64,000 bases of DNA from Citrus sinensis (taxonomy: Eukaryota; Streptophyta; Magnoliopsida; Sapindales; Rutaceae). Shown here piece by piece: positions 50,981 to 63,612 of the stretch. A program made the translations under genes and the position numbers. Below the pieces are notes generated by a model that saw nothing but the letters and a program-made list of their open reading frames with translations, made no database searches and was not told the DNA's origin. The stretch is from NCBI RefSeq assembly GCF_022201045.2, contig NC_068557.1:32403501-32467500 (forward strand), given 5' to 3'. Position 1 is the first letter of the stretch. Every line of letters begins with the position of its first letter.

Positions 50981-51237
50981 TTATTATTTTTTAGAAAAAA
51001 AAAAGTGGAATCCGTTGTTTATTTATTTTAAAGAAAAATTCCACATCAACATTATTCTTGACCTTTGGATTGATTATAATTTAACACAATTTTGTTCAAA
51101 TATATATAAAGTGTGGGAACATCTAGGAAAACGTATAAACCGTACGGTTTAAGCACTTCAAGTTGTAAGCCTTTAAAACCCCATAATTTTAAAGTTTTCT
51201 CGGATTTTTCCCGCACTTTAAGATCGTGGATCAAAAA

Positions 51238-51238
<1 letters not shown>

Positions 51239-51307
<69 letters not shown>
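51239..51307. repeat. compound (TC)n(TA)n microsatellite
   Basis: About 15 TC units followed directly by about 18 TA units. Confidence 0.97.
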
Positions 51308-51311
<4 letters not shown>

Positions 51312-52619
51312 TTTTTTTTAATAAAGGTTCTCACACATCAACAAAAGTGCGGAAATCCGTTGGATGAATTTGCAAGGAATCCAGCTTTTGGTTTAGGTTT
51401 ATTTGACGTCAAAAGCTTGTAATACGTACTCTAGATAATTTGTTGATATGGGACTTATGAAATTAAACGTTTGTGTGTTCAGGTGAAGTGCCATGTTGAA
51501 TCTTAATGAATTGAGGTGTAAGATGAAGACATTCATGCTTGCAATTGCCCAATTTTAAAGGATCTTTCCTTATATTATATAGATGGCCCTTGCGGATAAT
51601 TATTAGAATTTTCGCAAGCAACATCCTGCTTCATAATTTGTTGAAGCAGGAGTCCAAAACATGATACACCAACAAAGTATGAAGAAACTTGATCAAATAA
51701 AATTTACAATATTAACTACAAGTATATATAAATTTTACAATTAATATTGTAATTCCACTAATTTAAGTAGAGTAATTGTTATCTCAAAAACACAGCCTGC
51801 AATGACAAACAAAGTTGGACTGCAAATGCATCTTCTAAGTCCTGGAAATGAGACCCAACCATTAGCACTGCGGCGCTGCTTCAGGCGGCTTCTACGAGCG
51901 GCGCCACAGCGATGCTTTAGCAACAAGTTTGCACGGCATTGTCTGCTGGAAGTTATTGATGGGAGAATTTGGGTGCGGAAATTGGAAGACAAATTAGATG
52001 AGTTTTAGATTTCATTTTCGGCAAAAAAAATTGAGTCACAAACAAAGATAGAGATAGATGCACTTTAATCTTACAAAATATCAAGATTCAGAGGTGGGCT
52101 TGAGCCGTTTGATGACTTTCCAAAATAGGTTCCCATACTTGCCACTGCCGGAATCTTTATTTGAAAAAACAATGCTTGGGTTATATATTCTATTTATTCA
52201 ACTTAGCAATCCAATTTACAATATGCTTGGGACTATTTAGCTTTATTTCATTTTTAAATCTTGATATTTGATAAATATAAATTATTAGTCACCCACCTTA
52301 AGTTTATCTTCTTATAAAAGAAATGTTACAAAAAATTGAATTTATTCAATTTTTTTACCTTAAATTTACAATTTATATCAACCGTCCACTAAAATGCTAA
52401 CTACCGTTTATAATTGATGACATCATAATTATAATTTAAATATTTAACATGCTAAAAAAAATAACTATTTTCTTGTAATCAATTTTCAATTAAGAGTGGA
52501 GCTATTTGTACTTTAAATTATACTTTGGACCCTTTTTTTAACCCGTTCATTCAATCATTTAGTAGATAGTTGCTCTTAGACACTTTATTAAAAGTATCTA
52601 TATATATATATAAAGTTAG

Positions 52620-55010
52620 GACTTGAGGAGGTGATGTGGCATCACCATTTTGCTTCTTTGTATATTCTCTATTATCTAATAAAGAGAGATTTTTTTTTTA
52701 GATTTGGCTTTTCATCTTCTCATAATTAATTTAATTGTATTTAACTCATTTAATAAATAGTAACTTTATTAATATATATCATTCCTCATCTTTTTATATT
52801 TTCTATTATCTAAAATATTTAAAATATTGGTGGATATTCTTTGTACTTTTTTTTCTCTTTATATTTAAATTCAACAATATGTAATCATTAATAATAATTA
52901 ATTATAAGTCTTTTGAAACATTTATTTATTTTATTATGCTAGCAATTAAACTTTAGTGGCTTAAAATACATGAATTAATTAACATAGGAAGATAGGTTCT
53001 TTCATTTTCCCTCAACAATGCCACTAAGGTCTGATTTTAAGCTAGGACTTGATGAGGTGATGTGGCATCACCATTTTGCTTATTTGTATATTCTCTATTA
53101 TCTAATAAATAGAGATTTTTTTTTTAGATTTGGCTTTTCATCTTCTCATAATTAATTTGATTGTATTTAACTCATTTAATAAATAGTAACTTTATTAATA
53201 TATATCATTCCTCATCTTTTTATATTTTCTATTATCTAAAATATCTAAAATATTGGTGGATATTCTTTGTACTTTTTTTTCTTTCTATTTAAATTCAACA
53301 ATATGTAATCATTAATAATAATTAATTATAAGTCTTTTGAAACATTTATTTATTTTATTATGCTAGCAATTAAACTTTAGTGGCTTAAAATACATGAATT
53401 AATTAACATAGGAAGATAGGTTCTTTCATTTTCCCTCAACAATGCCACTAAGGTCTAATTTTAATGCCATAATCTCATATTTAATTATGCAACCTTTTGT
53501 CGAGTGTCTTTTGGCTTCTTCAAAATTTATTATGCTATCAATTAAACTTTAGTGCCTTAAAATACATCACCTAATTAACATAGGAAGAGAGGTTCTTTCA
53601 TCTTCCCTCAACCTCATCTTTTTATATTCTCTATTATCTAAAATATTGGTGGATATTCTTTGTACATATTTCTTCCTTTTTCTATTTAAATCCAACAATA
53701 TGTAACCATTAATAATAATTAATTATAAGTCTTTTGAAACATTTATTTATTTTATTATGCTAACAATTAAACTTTAGTGGCTTAAAATACATGAATTAAT
53801 TAACATAGGAAGATAGGTTCTTTCATCTTCCCTCAACAATGTCACTAGGGCCTAATTTTAATAGCATAATCTCATATTTAATTATGCAACCTTTTGTTGA
53901 GTGCCTTTTGGCTTCTTCAAATTTTATTATGCTAGCAATTAAACTTTAGTGCCTTAAAATACATCAACTAATCTATCTATCTATATATATATATATATAT
54001 ATATAAAGTTGGGACTACAAGAGGTGATGTGACATCATCATTTCTCGTCTTCTCTATTATCTAATAAATTGGTTGAAATTAAAAAATAATTACATTACAA
54101 AATATTAAAAATAGAAAATAATTATTAGATCATAAATGATTACATATCTTTTCCTCTTTCTATTTAAATTCAACAATATGTAACCATTAATAATAATTAA
54201 TTATAAGTCTTGAAACATTTATTTGTTTTATTATGCCAACAATTAAATTTTAGTGGCTTAAAATACATCAATTAATTAATATTGGAAGGACAGTTCCTTC
54301 ATATTCCCTCAACAATGCCATTAGAGCCCAATTTTAATGTCATAATCCCATATTTAATTATTCAATCTTTTGTTTAGTGCCTTTTGGCTTCTTCAAACTC
54401 TATAAACATTAAATATTTAATATTTGTGGCATCATTATTTCTTCCTCTTTCTATTTAAATCCAACAATATGTAACCATTAATAACAATTAATTATAAGTC
54501 TTTTGAAACATTCATTTATTTTATTATGCTAGCAATTAAACTTTAGTTGCTTAAAATACATCAATTAATTAACATAGGAAGAGAGGTTCTTTCATCTTCC
54601 CTCAATAATGCCACTAGGGCCTAAGTTTAATTTTAATAATTTTAATGTCTCTTCCTCTTTCTATTGAAATCCAACAATATGTAACCATGAATAATAATTA
54701 ATTATAAATCTTTTGAAACATTCATTTATTTTATTATGCTAGCAATTAAACTTTAGTAGCTTAAAATACATCAATTAATTAACATAGGAAGAGAGGTTCT
54801 TTCATCTTCCTTCAACAATGCCATAAGGGCCTAATTTTAATGTCATAATCTCATATTTAATTATGCAACCTTTTATTTAGTGTCTTTTGGTTTCTTCAAA
54901 TTTTATTATGCTAGCAATTAAACTTTAGTGGCTTAAAATACATTAATTAATTAACATAGGAAGAGATGTTCTTTCATCTTCCCTCAACAATGCCACTATG
55001 ACCTAATTCT
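52620..55010. repeat. irregular tandem repeat array inside the Helitron
   Basis: A block with TTATTATGCTAGCAATTAAA, CTTTAGTGGCTTAAAATACA and CATAGGAAGAKAGGTTCTTT recurs about nine times. Copies lie near 52930, 53355, 53530, 53755, 53925, 54230, 54515, 54730 and 54905. The first two units are about 425 bp and almost identical; later ones are shortened. Confidence 0.9.
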
Positions 55011-55051
55011 TCTTATTCTAAATTTAAGTTTCATTTGCTTGTCATTATCAG

Positions 55052-55521
55052 CAACACAAGTCGATTATGATGCAACTACCATTATAATTAATGGAGAACG
55101 ACGAGTTATCTTCTCTGGTGCAATTCATTATATTTTCGCGGCAGTCCACAAGTACTGTATGCAAATAATTAATTTACAATTTCTCAAATCACTTGCACTT
55201 TCACATTTTCTTCTTCTTTTAACCCAAAAAAAAAGCTACTTTGCTTCGAAAATATTATCTTAATTTTTTTTTCCTAACAAGCCAAACATGATCCCACATT
55301 CAAAACGGTGCGCTTTCATGTTTAGGAAAAATTATGGGCAATATTTTTGGATCCAACAACATTGTTATTCTTTAAATATGTAAAATTTGATATGATTTAT
55401 TTCTATATGCGTTGTATTTGTGCAGATGTGGCCAGATCTTATACAGAAGGCAAAGGATGGAGGGCTCGATGCAATTGAAACTTATATTTTGTGGAATGCT
55501 CATGAGCCTCCGCGTCGTCAG
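55052..55521 (+). pseudogene. captured beta-galactosidase (GH35) gene fragment
   Basis: Two exons of a plant BGAL gene. Exon A (55052-55151) encodes TQVDYDATTIIINGERRVIFSGAIHY, the GH35 N-terminus; a net +2 shift right after IHY breaks the frame before what was RxSPQ. Exon B (55426-55521) encodes [20 protein letters not shown] then [12 protein letters not shown], with intact acceptor (tgcag) and donor (CAG|gtgcc). Later exons, including both catalytic glutamates, are missing. The following intron has become a (TTA)n tract. It lies inside the Helitron 3' end in the same orientation, so it was probably captured. It cannot encode an active enzyme. Confidence 0.88.
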
Positions 55522-55527
55522 GTGCCA

Positions 55528-55616
<89 letters not shown>
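55528..55616. repeat. (TTA)n microsatellite
   Basis: About 29 uninterrupted trinucleotide units, starting 6 bp after the exon B donor. All frames read as homopolymers (Ile, Tyr/Asn or Leu). Confidence 0.98.
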
Positions 55617-56208
55617 GTGCGATAGTTATTATTATTGAAATAAACATACAAAATTAACTTGTTTAATCTTCATTTTGAGAAGAGATCATAACGATTTCTT
55701 AGGAAATTTGAATTTCATCAAATTTTTAATTTTTAATTTGATATTTTCAAAGCCGCGCGAAGCGTGGTTCTATTTCCTAGTTTTCTATATGCCTAAGCCA
55801 TTTTTATAGAATCACACCCTTAGTTATTTTGTCAATTATTGTCTTTGGACATTTCATTTAGACGTATTTTTTAAGTCCCTAGGTTATTCTTTATAAAGAA
55901 TGGGTTTAGGTATATTTTTTTGTAGAATTATGCCTCTAGTGCTTTATCGAATACTCGCCTTTTAGGCATTTTATTTAAACATATTTTCTATGTACCTAGG
56001 TCAGTTTTTATTTTTGGGTAGAATTACACCTTTGACGCTTTGTTGAAGATTTACCCTTTGGTCATTTCACTTAGAAGTGTTTTCTAAGTACCTATGTCAT
56101 TTTCTATAAAATCATGCATTTAGTGCTTTATTAAAGACTTGCTATTTGAATGTTGTATTAAAAAAAATATTTTCTAAGTACCCAAGTCATTCTTTATTGA
56201 ATCATGTT

Positions 56209-56690
56209 TAGGGATGGAAAAAAAGGGCTTGGGCATGGACTTGAAGATAAGCATGAGGGCGGGGCCTGGACCAGGCTTGAGCTTAATTTATTTTTAAATT
56301 TTTTTAAATTTTTTTAAATTTAAAATAAATTAATGATTAACAAATTATTATAATTATAAATAAATTAAAGAAAATGAATATTTCAAGGTAAAATAATAAA
56401 TAAAGCAAATAAAAACTTAGAAATATTTTTTTTTAATATTAGATTCTCTAATTCAAACATTCTCTTAATTAATTAACGCATAAAAGAGAGTTTAATATCA
56501 TAATTTTAACTTTTTTGAATCATTATTGATTTATAAATTCAGAATTTAACTTTTTTTTAGTTACTTTTTAATTTAAAAATTTATTTTTTTAACAGTGGGT
56601 CTAGGTCTGATCAGACTTTTTTTCTTGAGTCATTGTCCAAACTCTCATCTGTGAGGGTCGGGTCGGCCCATGTCCTTGGACATGTACCTT
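56209..56690. mobile_element. possible decayed hAT-like remnant
   Basis: Left TAGGGATGGAAAAAAAGGGC with repeats of GGGC/GGCTTG, and right GGGTCGGGTCGGCCCATGTCC, flank an AT-rich centre, as in many plant hAT MITEs. The ends do not pair well and no target duplication was found. Confidence 0.35.
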
Positions 56691-57635
56691 GTTTTTAAAT
56701 ATTTTACTAAAAATTCTAAGTACCTAGACTATTCTTGTAGTAAAAAAATTTCATTAAACCTATTTTTCTTTGTACACTTTTAGTCATTTCGTAATTTAAT
56801 CTAACAGATATAAATTATAAACTTTGAGTAAAAAGTGATATTAATTTAAATTTTGATAATACTTTTAATAAAAGTATAAACTCCAGATGAATAACTAATT
56901 ATCTTTATTAATCTTGCATGCTACGACGGTTGGGAGTTTTGAAGCGCCAAGAGGCCAAGGCACGCAACACCTCGTTCACAGAGTCTTGGAAAAGGTGAAT
57001 TGATTGACGATTGGACAACCAGACGAGCAAATCAAATGGCTACCGCCAACCGCAATTTTAAAAATGCAACGACACCCAGAATATAGGAACATTAACTAAT
57101 AAACTACCATCCACTTGTCCAGGACGGCGATATTAGCAATTACGTGGCAGATTATAGGATAGAGTATGATGAGGGCAGACAATAATTGTAAGGAAAAAAT
57201 CGAGAAAATTATGTCTCAGTCATAGTCGTTTAAATTATAGATAAGGAAAGAATATGATAATTGATTAATTATTGATAAATAAAAAAAATAAAAGAAGTTA
57301 AATTTTATTTATATATTATCATTAAAAAATCAATAGTGTTCAAATCAGGAGAATATATTGTTTCTTAAATTATATATGCATGCAGTCGAGGGCAGGGCTG
57401 CTGCCCCCACACTAAAGTATTGTTGGATCTAAAATTTACTTTTTAAATGATAATGGTGTGAAGATAATATTTTCTCTTTTAAAATGAGACTGAAATAAAA
57501 AATTCTTTAAATATTTAGGAGGATAAAAAGTCAATCTTTATCTCAGTAATTATTTGATTATAAATATATTAATAAATAATTTCATGTAATATGAATTGTA
57601 ATCATAAACATTGGTCTCATGTAATAAAAAAACAT

Positions 57636-57837
57636 GAGTGATAATACAGCCACAAACTCTTGTACAAACGTATCTTGTACAAATTGATGTGGCATTAATT
57701 CATTGGTTGAATGAAAATATAAAATAATAGAAATAAATCATGTGAGCCAAGAGATTTTTAATTCAACTAATTTTATCATGCCACATCAGTTTATACAAAA
57801 TAAGTTTGTACAAGAGTTTGTGACTATATCATTACTA
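57636..57837. mobile_element. MITE, second copy of the 12543 family
   Basis: Starts GAGTGATAATACAGCCACAAA and ends GTTTGTGACTATATCATTACT. The interior matches the 12543 copy (GTGGCATTAATTCATTGGTT, ATAAATCATGTGAGCCAAGA). Flanks AAAAAACAT and AAAAAAAAT form a near-perfect 9-bp duplication. Confidence 0.88.
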
Positions 57838-59795
57838 AAAAAAAATTATATATGCATGCATGCATGTGCATACCCATCATTACGTCATGCATTAGAGCAT
57901 TTCTCTTAATTTTTTAGTAAAATTAAAGTCTACTTAAAATACTTGAAAAGGAAAAATAAAAATGAAAGAGGTAACTTGTAGCTGGCATTAATCGAGCGGC
58001 CGCCTATGGAGGAGTATCGACTCCAAACTCTCGAACTCTAATTGTTCTTTTTCTTTGAGTTGCCTGTGTTGACGTACTCTCTAAATTAGACGACCAGGTT
58101 TGATGTGCAGTTTCTTTTCCTACATACGAGTGGGAAAAAAAATTAAATTGGATAAAAATGGACATAGCTTAGGATCTTATTCTTCATTTACTATTACTAG
58201 TTTTTTACGTGGGTGGGTTCTTTTATGTATGTATAAGTATTTTCATATATTTAATATATCATTCACGCCTATTTAAATTTCATATTAATTCAAGTTTTAA
58301 AAAAATGCAAACGCTGGGATTGTCTTGTACGTGGAAAACTAGATCAGCTACAAAATGTGCAAATTCTAAGAAAACAAAATGTAAATTTTCATTCCCAAAA
58401 AAAAAAAAAAAAAAAAAACGTATTCACCGCCACCTTATTTTGAATAAAGATTTTCTCGCAATCTAAATTTCAATTGAGCACTCTTGACTGAAAATTTATC
58501 TATTGATTAGTTAGTAATTTTAAAAATAAAGAAGCCGCCACTTCAGCTTTGGTCGAAGTGGTGGGCTGCTGACCTCACAAGCCCCCACGAAAATATTGTG
58601 GGGTCTAAATATTTATAATTTTTTTTTCTTTATGAAATATAAGTGAAGTAGGACATCTCTAATCTGTAAGAACAATTTATCTAGACATATATTTCATAGA
58701 ATTTAATGTAATCATATATAAGTCTCAGTTATATATATTTGATTGTAAATATCAATATAATATTTGATAGTAATTGTAAATATTTATGTAATATTGTAAT
58801 TTAGTGTGTAATCAGTATTAAATAAATAAATAAAGAAGCTCAATTCTATTTGTATACTATTATTACATCATATAAAATATAAAATTGTTAAAAGTTTAAG
58901 AGAGTTCCGGAGAGGGAGGGAATCCTAGATTTTTTTTTTGTTTTTTTTTTTTTTGTGCTTTTTAACGATTGGTGAAAGACAAGACATATGACCCAACAGG
59001 TCAATTTCGGGGTGGACCCCTGAGCCCACGTTTTGTGCCAAACGTTGCATTATTGCGAAAAACATCGTCTGACACGTGGAACTATGAACAGGGTTTTCAA
59101 ATTATTGTGGTGGATAGTCGAGCAATAATTGGATTAGCTTGTGGTGTTGAGGTTCTCTCTTTTCATTTTATTTATTAATTAATTACGAACCTCAATCCTC
59201 GGACCCCGATTGATGATTGCATACAAATATACAATATCATGATTTATCGGAAACCCCAGTACGCTCTTGATTACCACTTAACGAAGCTGACACGGAAGCT
59301 TCATCATCATGCAAATTTGTAAATTAAATTTTGCCCACCTGTAAAAAATACATCATTTTCAAGTCCAGTAGATTTGGGGCATGTGTGTGTGTGTGTATAT
59401 ACATGTATATATTCAGATATGATGAGGTTACGAGTCATGTAGTGAGTGGATAATGAATTTGAAGTTGGGCAGTCTGATTCAGATTTTTTAGTTTTATTTT
59501 TCAGATAATGAATCGAAGCATGGATAAAAACACATTTGAAACAACATCGTTTTAGACTTATCTAAAAGGAAAAAGTTCAACTAAAAAATATTATTTTGAG
59601 TATATTCTTACACGGTAAGAATATTTTAATTCAAATATCACATCGGTCCACGGTAAGATACACGATTTGTTCAATTCTTACAACGCAGGAGTATATTTTC
59701 AGTTAAAATCGGGGAGGTTTGGTGCCCACTTGGCCGTCTCTCGTTGGGTCATGGTAAAGAGAAGTTGTCTACTTCCACCTCCTCTTCACATTTTT

Positions 59796-59809
59796 CATAT
59801 AAAAAGGCC
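59796..59809 (+). promoter_or_regulatory. probable TATA box of the dicarboxylate transporter
   Basis: CATATAAAAAGGCC about 80 bp before the ATG at 59885. It lies downstream of an in-frame ATG at 59744, which argues against that earlier start. Confidence 0.6.
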
Positions 59810-59884
59810 AAGGCATGCAGCAACCTCCACTTTCGAACGACACCTTCAATTTTCTCTCGTATCGTGTTACACGTTCACTGCAAA

Positions 59885-62019
59885 ATGAACGGTGACCACG
59901 AAGCTCATCCAAATTCTGGTGACATCAAGGCGCCACTCCTACCTTCCCATCGTCAAATCCAACGGTCACCAAGCTCCCACTTCACATTGAAAACCATTTT
60001 CACACCAAACAATTTCTACATCCTCCTAGGACCTCTCCTGTGCGCTGTTATATGTGTATGTGTGAAGCTCGATGGGCAGGCGACAAGCAGGAACATGTTG
60101 GGTGTTCTTGCTTGGGTCTTCGCTTGGTGGCTCACGGAGGCCGTACCCATGCCCATTACCTCTATGGCGCCTCTGTTTCTGTTTCCTCTGTTTGGTATCT
60201 CTTCTGCTGACACCGTTGCTCATTCTTACATGGATGATGTTATTGCCCTCGTTCTTGGTAGCTTTATTCTTGCTCTTGCCGTTGAGCACTACAACATTCA
60301 CAAAAGATTGGCCTTAAATGTAAGTTCCCGTAATGCATCATCATCATCATGTCATTAATTGTTACGATTTCTTTTTCAGAAAAATTATCAGTGACAAAAG
60401 ATGAATTAATTATGTATGGACAATCCTATACCATATAATATATATTAATAACTACAGATAACTATTCTATTCTGTGGAGAGCCAATGAATCCGCCCTTGC
60501 TGCTTCTTGGGATATGTGGCACGACAGCATTCGTGAGCATGTGGATGCATAACGTGGCAGCAGCAGTGATCATGATGCCAGTGGCCACTGGGATCTTACA
60601 GAACTTGCCAGAGGTTCCTCTTCAATCAACCCTTGTTAGGAAGTATTGCAAAGCTGTGGTGCTCGGGGTCATCTACTCTGCAGCCGTAGGAGGGATGAGC
60701 ACACTTACTGGAACAGGTGTTAATCTAATATTGGTCGGGATGTGGAAGACCTATTTTCCAGAAGCAAACCCGATCAGCTTCAGTACCTGGTTCTGTTTTG
60801 GGTTCCCTTTGGCTTTAGTGATTTTCGTTGCTTTGTGGGCTATTTTGTGCTTGTTCTATTGTTCAAGGGGATCTGGACCTGCTCTCTCCGAGTATTTGGA
60901 CAAAGCAAATCTCAAGAGAGAGCTTGACATGTTAGGTAAGACCCTGCTGTCTGTCCAATTAATGACAGCTACAGCTAATTAATGTTCAGTGGCTTAATTC
61001 TATTGTCTGGTGTTTTTCTTGGCAGGTCCAATGGCTTTTGCTGAAAAGATGGTACTAGCTGTATTTGGGGTGAGCTGAGCTGTAATTTTTTTTTTCTCCC
61101 CTTTTAAGTGATGTGCATAATGTTATTGGAAATGTCTTCAAGTTAATTTAAGATAAATGATGCAGATGCTAATAGCATTGTGGATGACAAGATCAATAAC
61201 AGATGACATTCCAGGTTGGGGAGCACTCTTCAATGACCGTGCTGGTGATGGAACTGCTAGTGTGAGTACTCTTTGGTCCTTTGTTTATCATTTGAGAACA
61301 TAATTAAATGAGGCATGTTTAATCAAGCTTTTGGATGATTTTTAACTGAATTATTAATACATATGTATACACACACACACACACACAAATATAGGTTGTG
61401 ATGGCAACATTGTTGTTCATAATTCCGAGCATGAAGCAAAAAGGAGAAAAATTGATGGATTGGAACAAATGCAAGAAGCTACCTTGGAACATTATATTGC
61501 TTTTAGGGGCTGGCTTTGCTATAGCCGATGGAGTCAGGACTAGCGGTCTTGCTGATGATCTGTCAAAAGCATTGGATTTCCTGGAGGCGGCGCCATATTT
61601 AGCCATTGCACCTATCGTATGTCTGATTAGCGCGATTATTACTGAATTCACATCAAATAATGCCACAACAACTCTCGTTCTTCCACTTCTGATCCAAATA
61701 GCAAAAACTATGCATGTTCATCCATTGCTTCTTATGGTTCCTGGAGCAATTGGAGCACAATTTTCTTTCTTGTTGCCGACTGGAACCCCTTCAAATATTG
61801 TTGGATTCACAACCGGGCACATCGAAATTCAAGATATGATCAAGACAGGGCTGCCCCTTAAGATTGCTGGCATTGCTGCTATGGCCTTTCTAATGCCTAC
61901 ACTTGGTAAATAATCTTACCGCGACATTAATTGTTTACTGTTTCTTGATACAAGTGTATTGACAAATTTTGGATATTGCAGGTGCTTATGTTTTTGGGAC
62001 AGATGGGGATGTTCAGTAG
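59885..62019 (+). CDS. TDT: tonoplast dicarboxylate transporter (SLC13 family)
   Basis: Six exons, 59885-60319, 60458-60935, 61026-61069, 61166-61261, 61395-61905 and 61982-62019, join in frame to 533 residues, close to Arabidopsis TDT. The family moves malate and other carboxylates across the vacuolar membrane, affecting cytosolic pH and fruit or leaf acidity. Many hydrophobic helices are present. The paired substrate/Na-site loops of the DASS/SLC13 fold are visible: [12 protein letters not shown] with [14 protein letters not shown] in the first half, and [14 protein letters not shown] with [12 protein letters not shown] in the second. The N-terminus has an acidic-dileucine-like stretch ([10 protein letters not shown]), compatible with tonoplast sorting. 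An in-frame ATG at 59744 was rejected because a TATA box lies between it and 59885. Substrate preference (malate versus citrate) cannot be read from sequence. Confidence 0.95.
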
Positions 62020-62502
62020 CTGCAAACTCTTGTAAACTGTGGAGGTTTCTCTCAATCAAGTCTCCGTAACAGGCATTGGGGGACCCTGAATAGGAATTAT
62101 AGCAATGCTAGTGTTTGCACACCATATTGAGTTTTTCCTATAAGAAAAGACGCCTATTGTATATTTGCGTGCCTAATGAATGCTTCCCTTAGTGGTTAGC
62201 ACACCATATTGAGTTTTTTCCCTTTTATTGAACATATATAGTTCAAAATATAATTTCTGCATTTTCTATCCGCCCATGAGAAGCACTAGTACTAGTACTA
62301 CTACTTCTGCTAACCTAGCTTCAGCTTCAAGACAACATCATATAAAAGAAGGTATATGTATATAAAAATATTCAAGTTCTCACCGGATTTTGACTAAAAT
62401 TTGATTTGAATTATTTACTGGTTGTTCTTACCAGATCAAAGTCAAATTTTATTTAAATAAATAAATTTATATTTATGGAGAGATTGGGCTAGCAGAGATA
62501 GG

Positions 62503-62533
<31 letters not shown>

Positions 62534-63011
62534 GGGGCAAAAGATATAGCTGAGGTGATCTCAAAGGTGAACTAAGATATTTTGAATTTGGAATAACTGA
62601 GATAACTCAATGAAGCTCGTTGGAGTTAGCATAGAGCGTTGATATGGCAAGCTTAAGAGAGCTTAATGGCACCCTAGGTGCAATCAAGAGATAATATATG
62701 AAGTTTAAAACCATTGTAAGAAGTAGGAAATAAACGTAAACAATAAATAGCATATAAGATTTTACAAGATTCGTCATTCGGCCTATATCCACGGGAGTAA
62801 TTTATTTCCAATCTAATAAATAAAAAAAGTATTACATATATATATAGGAAATTGTGAAACAGTTTTTGGGACAAAGCCTAGTGGCTGCACATGGTGGGCC
62901 CCACCATGTGCAGCAACAAATTAAAAAAAAAAGACACCAGGGGTCGTTGGATTCCTAGTGGATTTCCAGACAATGATCCAATCCAGGACTTTCAGATTGG
63001 ATAATAACTGT

Positions 63012-63059
<48 letters not shown>

Positions 63060-63612
63060 ATATTAACAAAATCTTATTAAAGTTTGTTTATGATGAATAA
63101 TAACATGAGGAAGATGTGAGTCTTATAGAGATTAGATAGTTTTCTAAGAAAAAAGTAATGAAAAAGTTTCTTTAAGAGATGAGATCACTGAAATCTTCTA
63201 TGGAGGTATAAAAATGAAATAAAAAATCTAAAAAATGCAGGAAGAAGAAGATGAAGTAGCCTCTCAAAAAATCAAATATGGAGAAAAAGTATACTATCTT
63301 GTGTCTTGAGTTAAATTTCTAGGATAAACGCCCTAGGGACATTTTTATCTTTTCTATCATACGGAGATTTTCTATTGGTGCTGCCTTCCTCAAATAGTGA
63401 CCAAGTAAGTTTGGTGAATAATTCATTCCTTTAACCTTCATGTGGTCATTGCTCTTTGCCACGTGGCAGAAGCTGGTGCAGTGATCCTACTATTTTTTAA
63501 GGGATAATTAAGCAGTGCTAACATGTCCTTTCCTCATTGCTATGTCAGCTAATTAGTCTGCTATTGGTCTCTTGTTTTTAGCATAATAGACAAGATATTT
63601 AACCCTTTTTCT
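62020..63612. other. 3' UTR and intergenic space
   Basis: Transporter 3' UTR to about 62250 (ACACCATATTGAGTTTTT occurs twice, near 62119 and 62202), then AT-rich sequence with a poly(T) tract (about 62502-62525) and a (TA)n run. No gene recognised. Confidence 0.5.
63016..63053. repeat. (TA)n microsatellite
   Basis: About 19 TA units. Confidence 0.97.

Larger units (their letters stand above)
47991..52596. other. long gene-poor stretch with MITE relatives
   Basis: No convincing gene over 4.6 kb. Contains a poly(A) tract near 49122, two MITE-like stretches (about 50620-50980) and a compound microsatellite. A GC-richer patch at about 51800-51990 has short frames on both strands without a known motif. 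Confidence 0.5.
52597..55780 (+). mobile_element. non-autonomous Helitron carrying beta-galactosidase exons
   Basis: The 5' end TCTATATATATATATAAAG follows a host A (52596). The 3' end is CTAG (55777-55780) before a host T (55781). Nine bases before CTAG sits a hairpin CCGCGC-GAA-GCGTGG (55753-55767; six pairs, one G-T). TC...CTAG ends, a GC-rich 3' hairpin, insertion between A and T and no target duplication are the Helitron hallmarks. No Rep/helicase was found. A second 5'-like end (TCTATCTATCTATATATATA then AAAGTTGGGACTACAAGAGG) lies at about 53968, so a nested or internally duplicated element is possible. The interior is a repeat array followed by two captured exons. Confidence 0.85.
55781..59795. 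other. gene-poor stretch upstream of the dicarboxylate transporter
   Basis: Contains a possible decayed hAT remnant (about 56209-56690), one clear MITE (57636-57837), a poly(A) tract near 58396-58418 and AT-rich sequence. The frame at 58969-59178 has no family motif. Confidence 0.5.

Noticed and set aside
51741..52008. Overlapping frames on both strands in a GC-richer patch
   Set aside because: Neither frame shows a known motif; kept only as a note in the intergenic description.
52620..55010. CRISPR-like array
   Set aside because: The repeats are long, irregular and lie within a plant Helitron; there are no uniform spacers.
55039..55521. A working beta-galactosidase gene
   Set aside because: Only two N-terminal exons exist, exon A is frameshifted after IHY, and the catalytic exons are absent.
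55372..55657. Frames of poly-Asn, poly-Ile or poly-Leu
   Set aside because: Pure translation of the (TTA)n microsatellite.
59744..59884. Earlier in-frame start for the dicarboxylate transporter
   Set aside because: A TATA box at 59796-59809 lies downstream of that ATG, and the added 47 residues do not resemble a TDT N-terminus.
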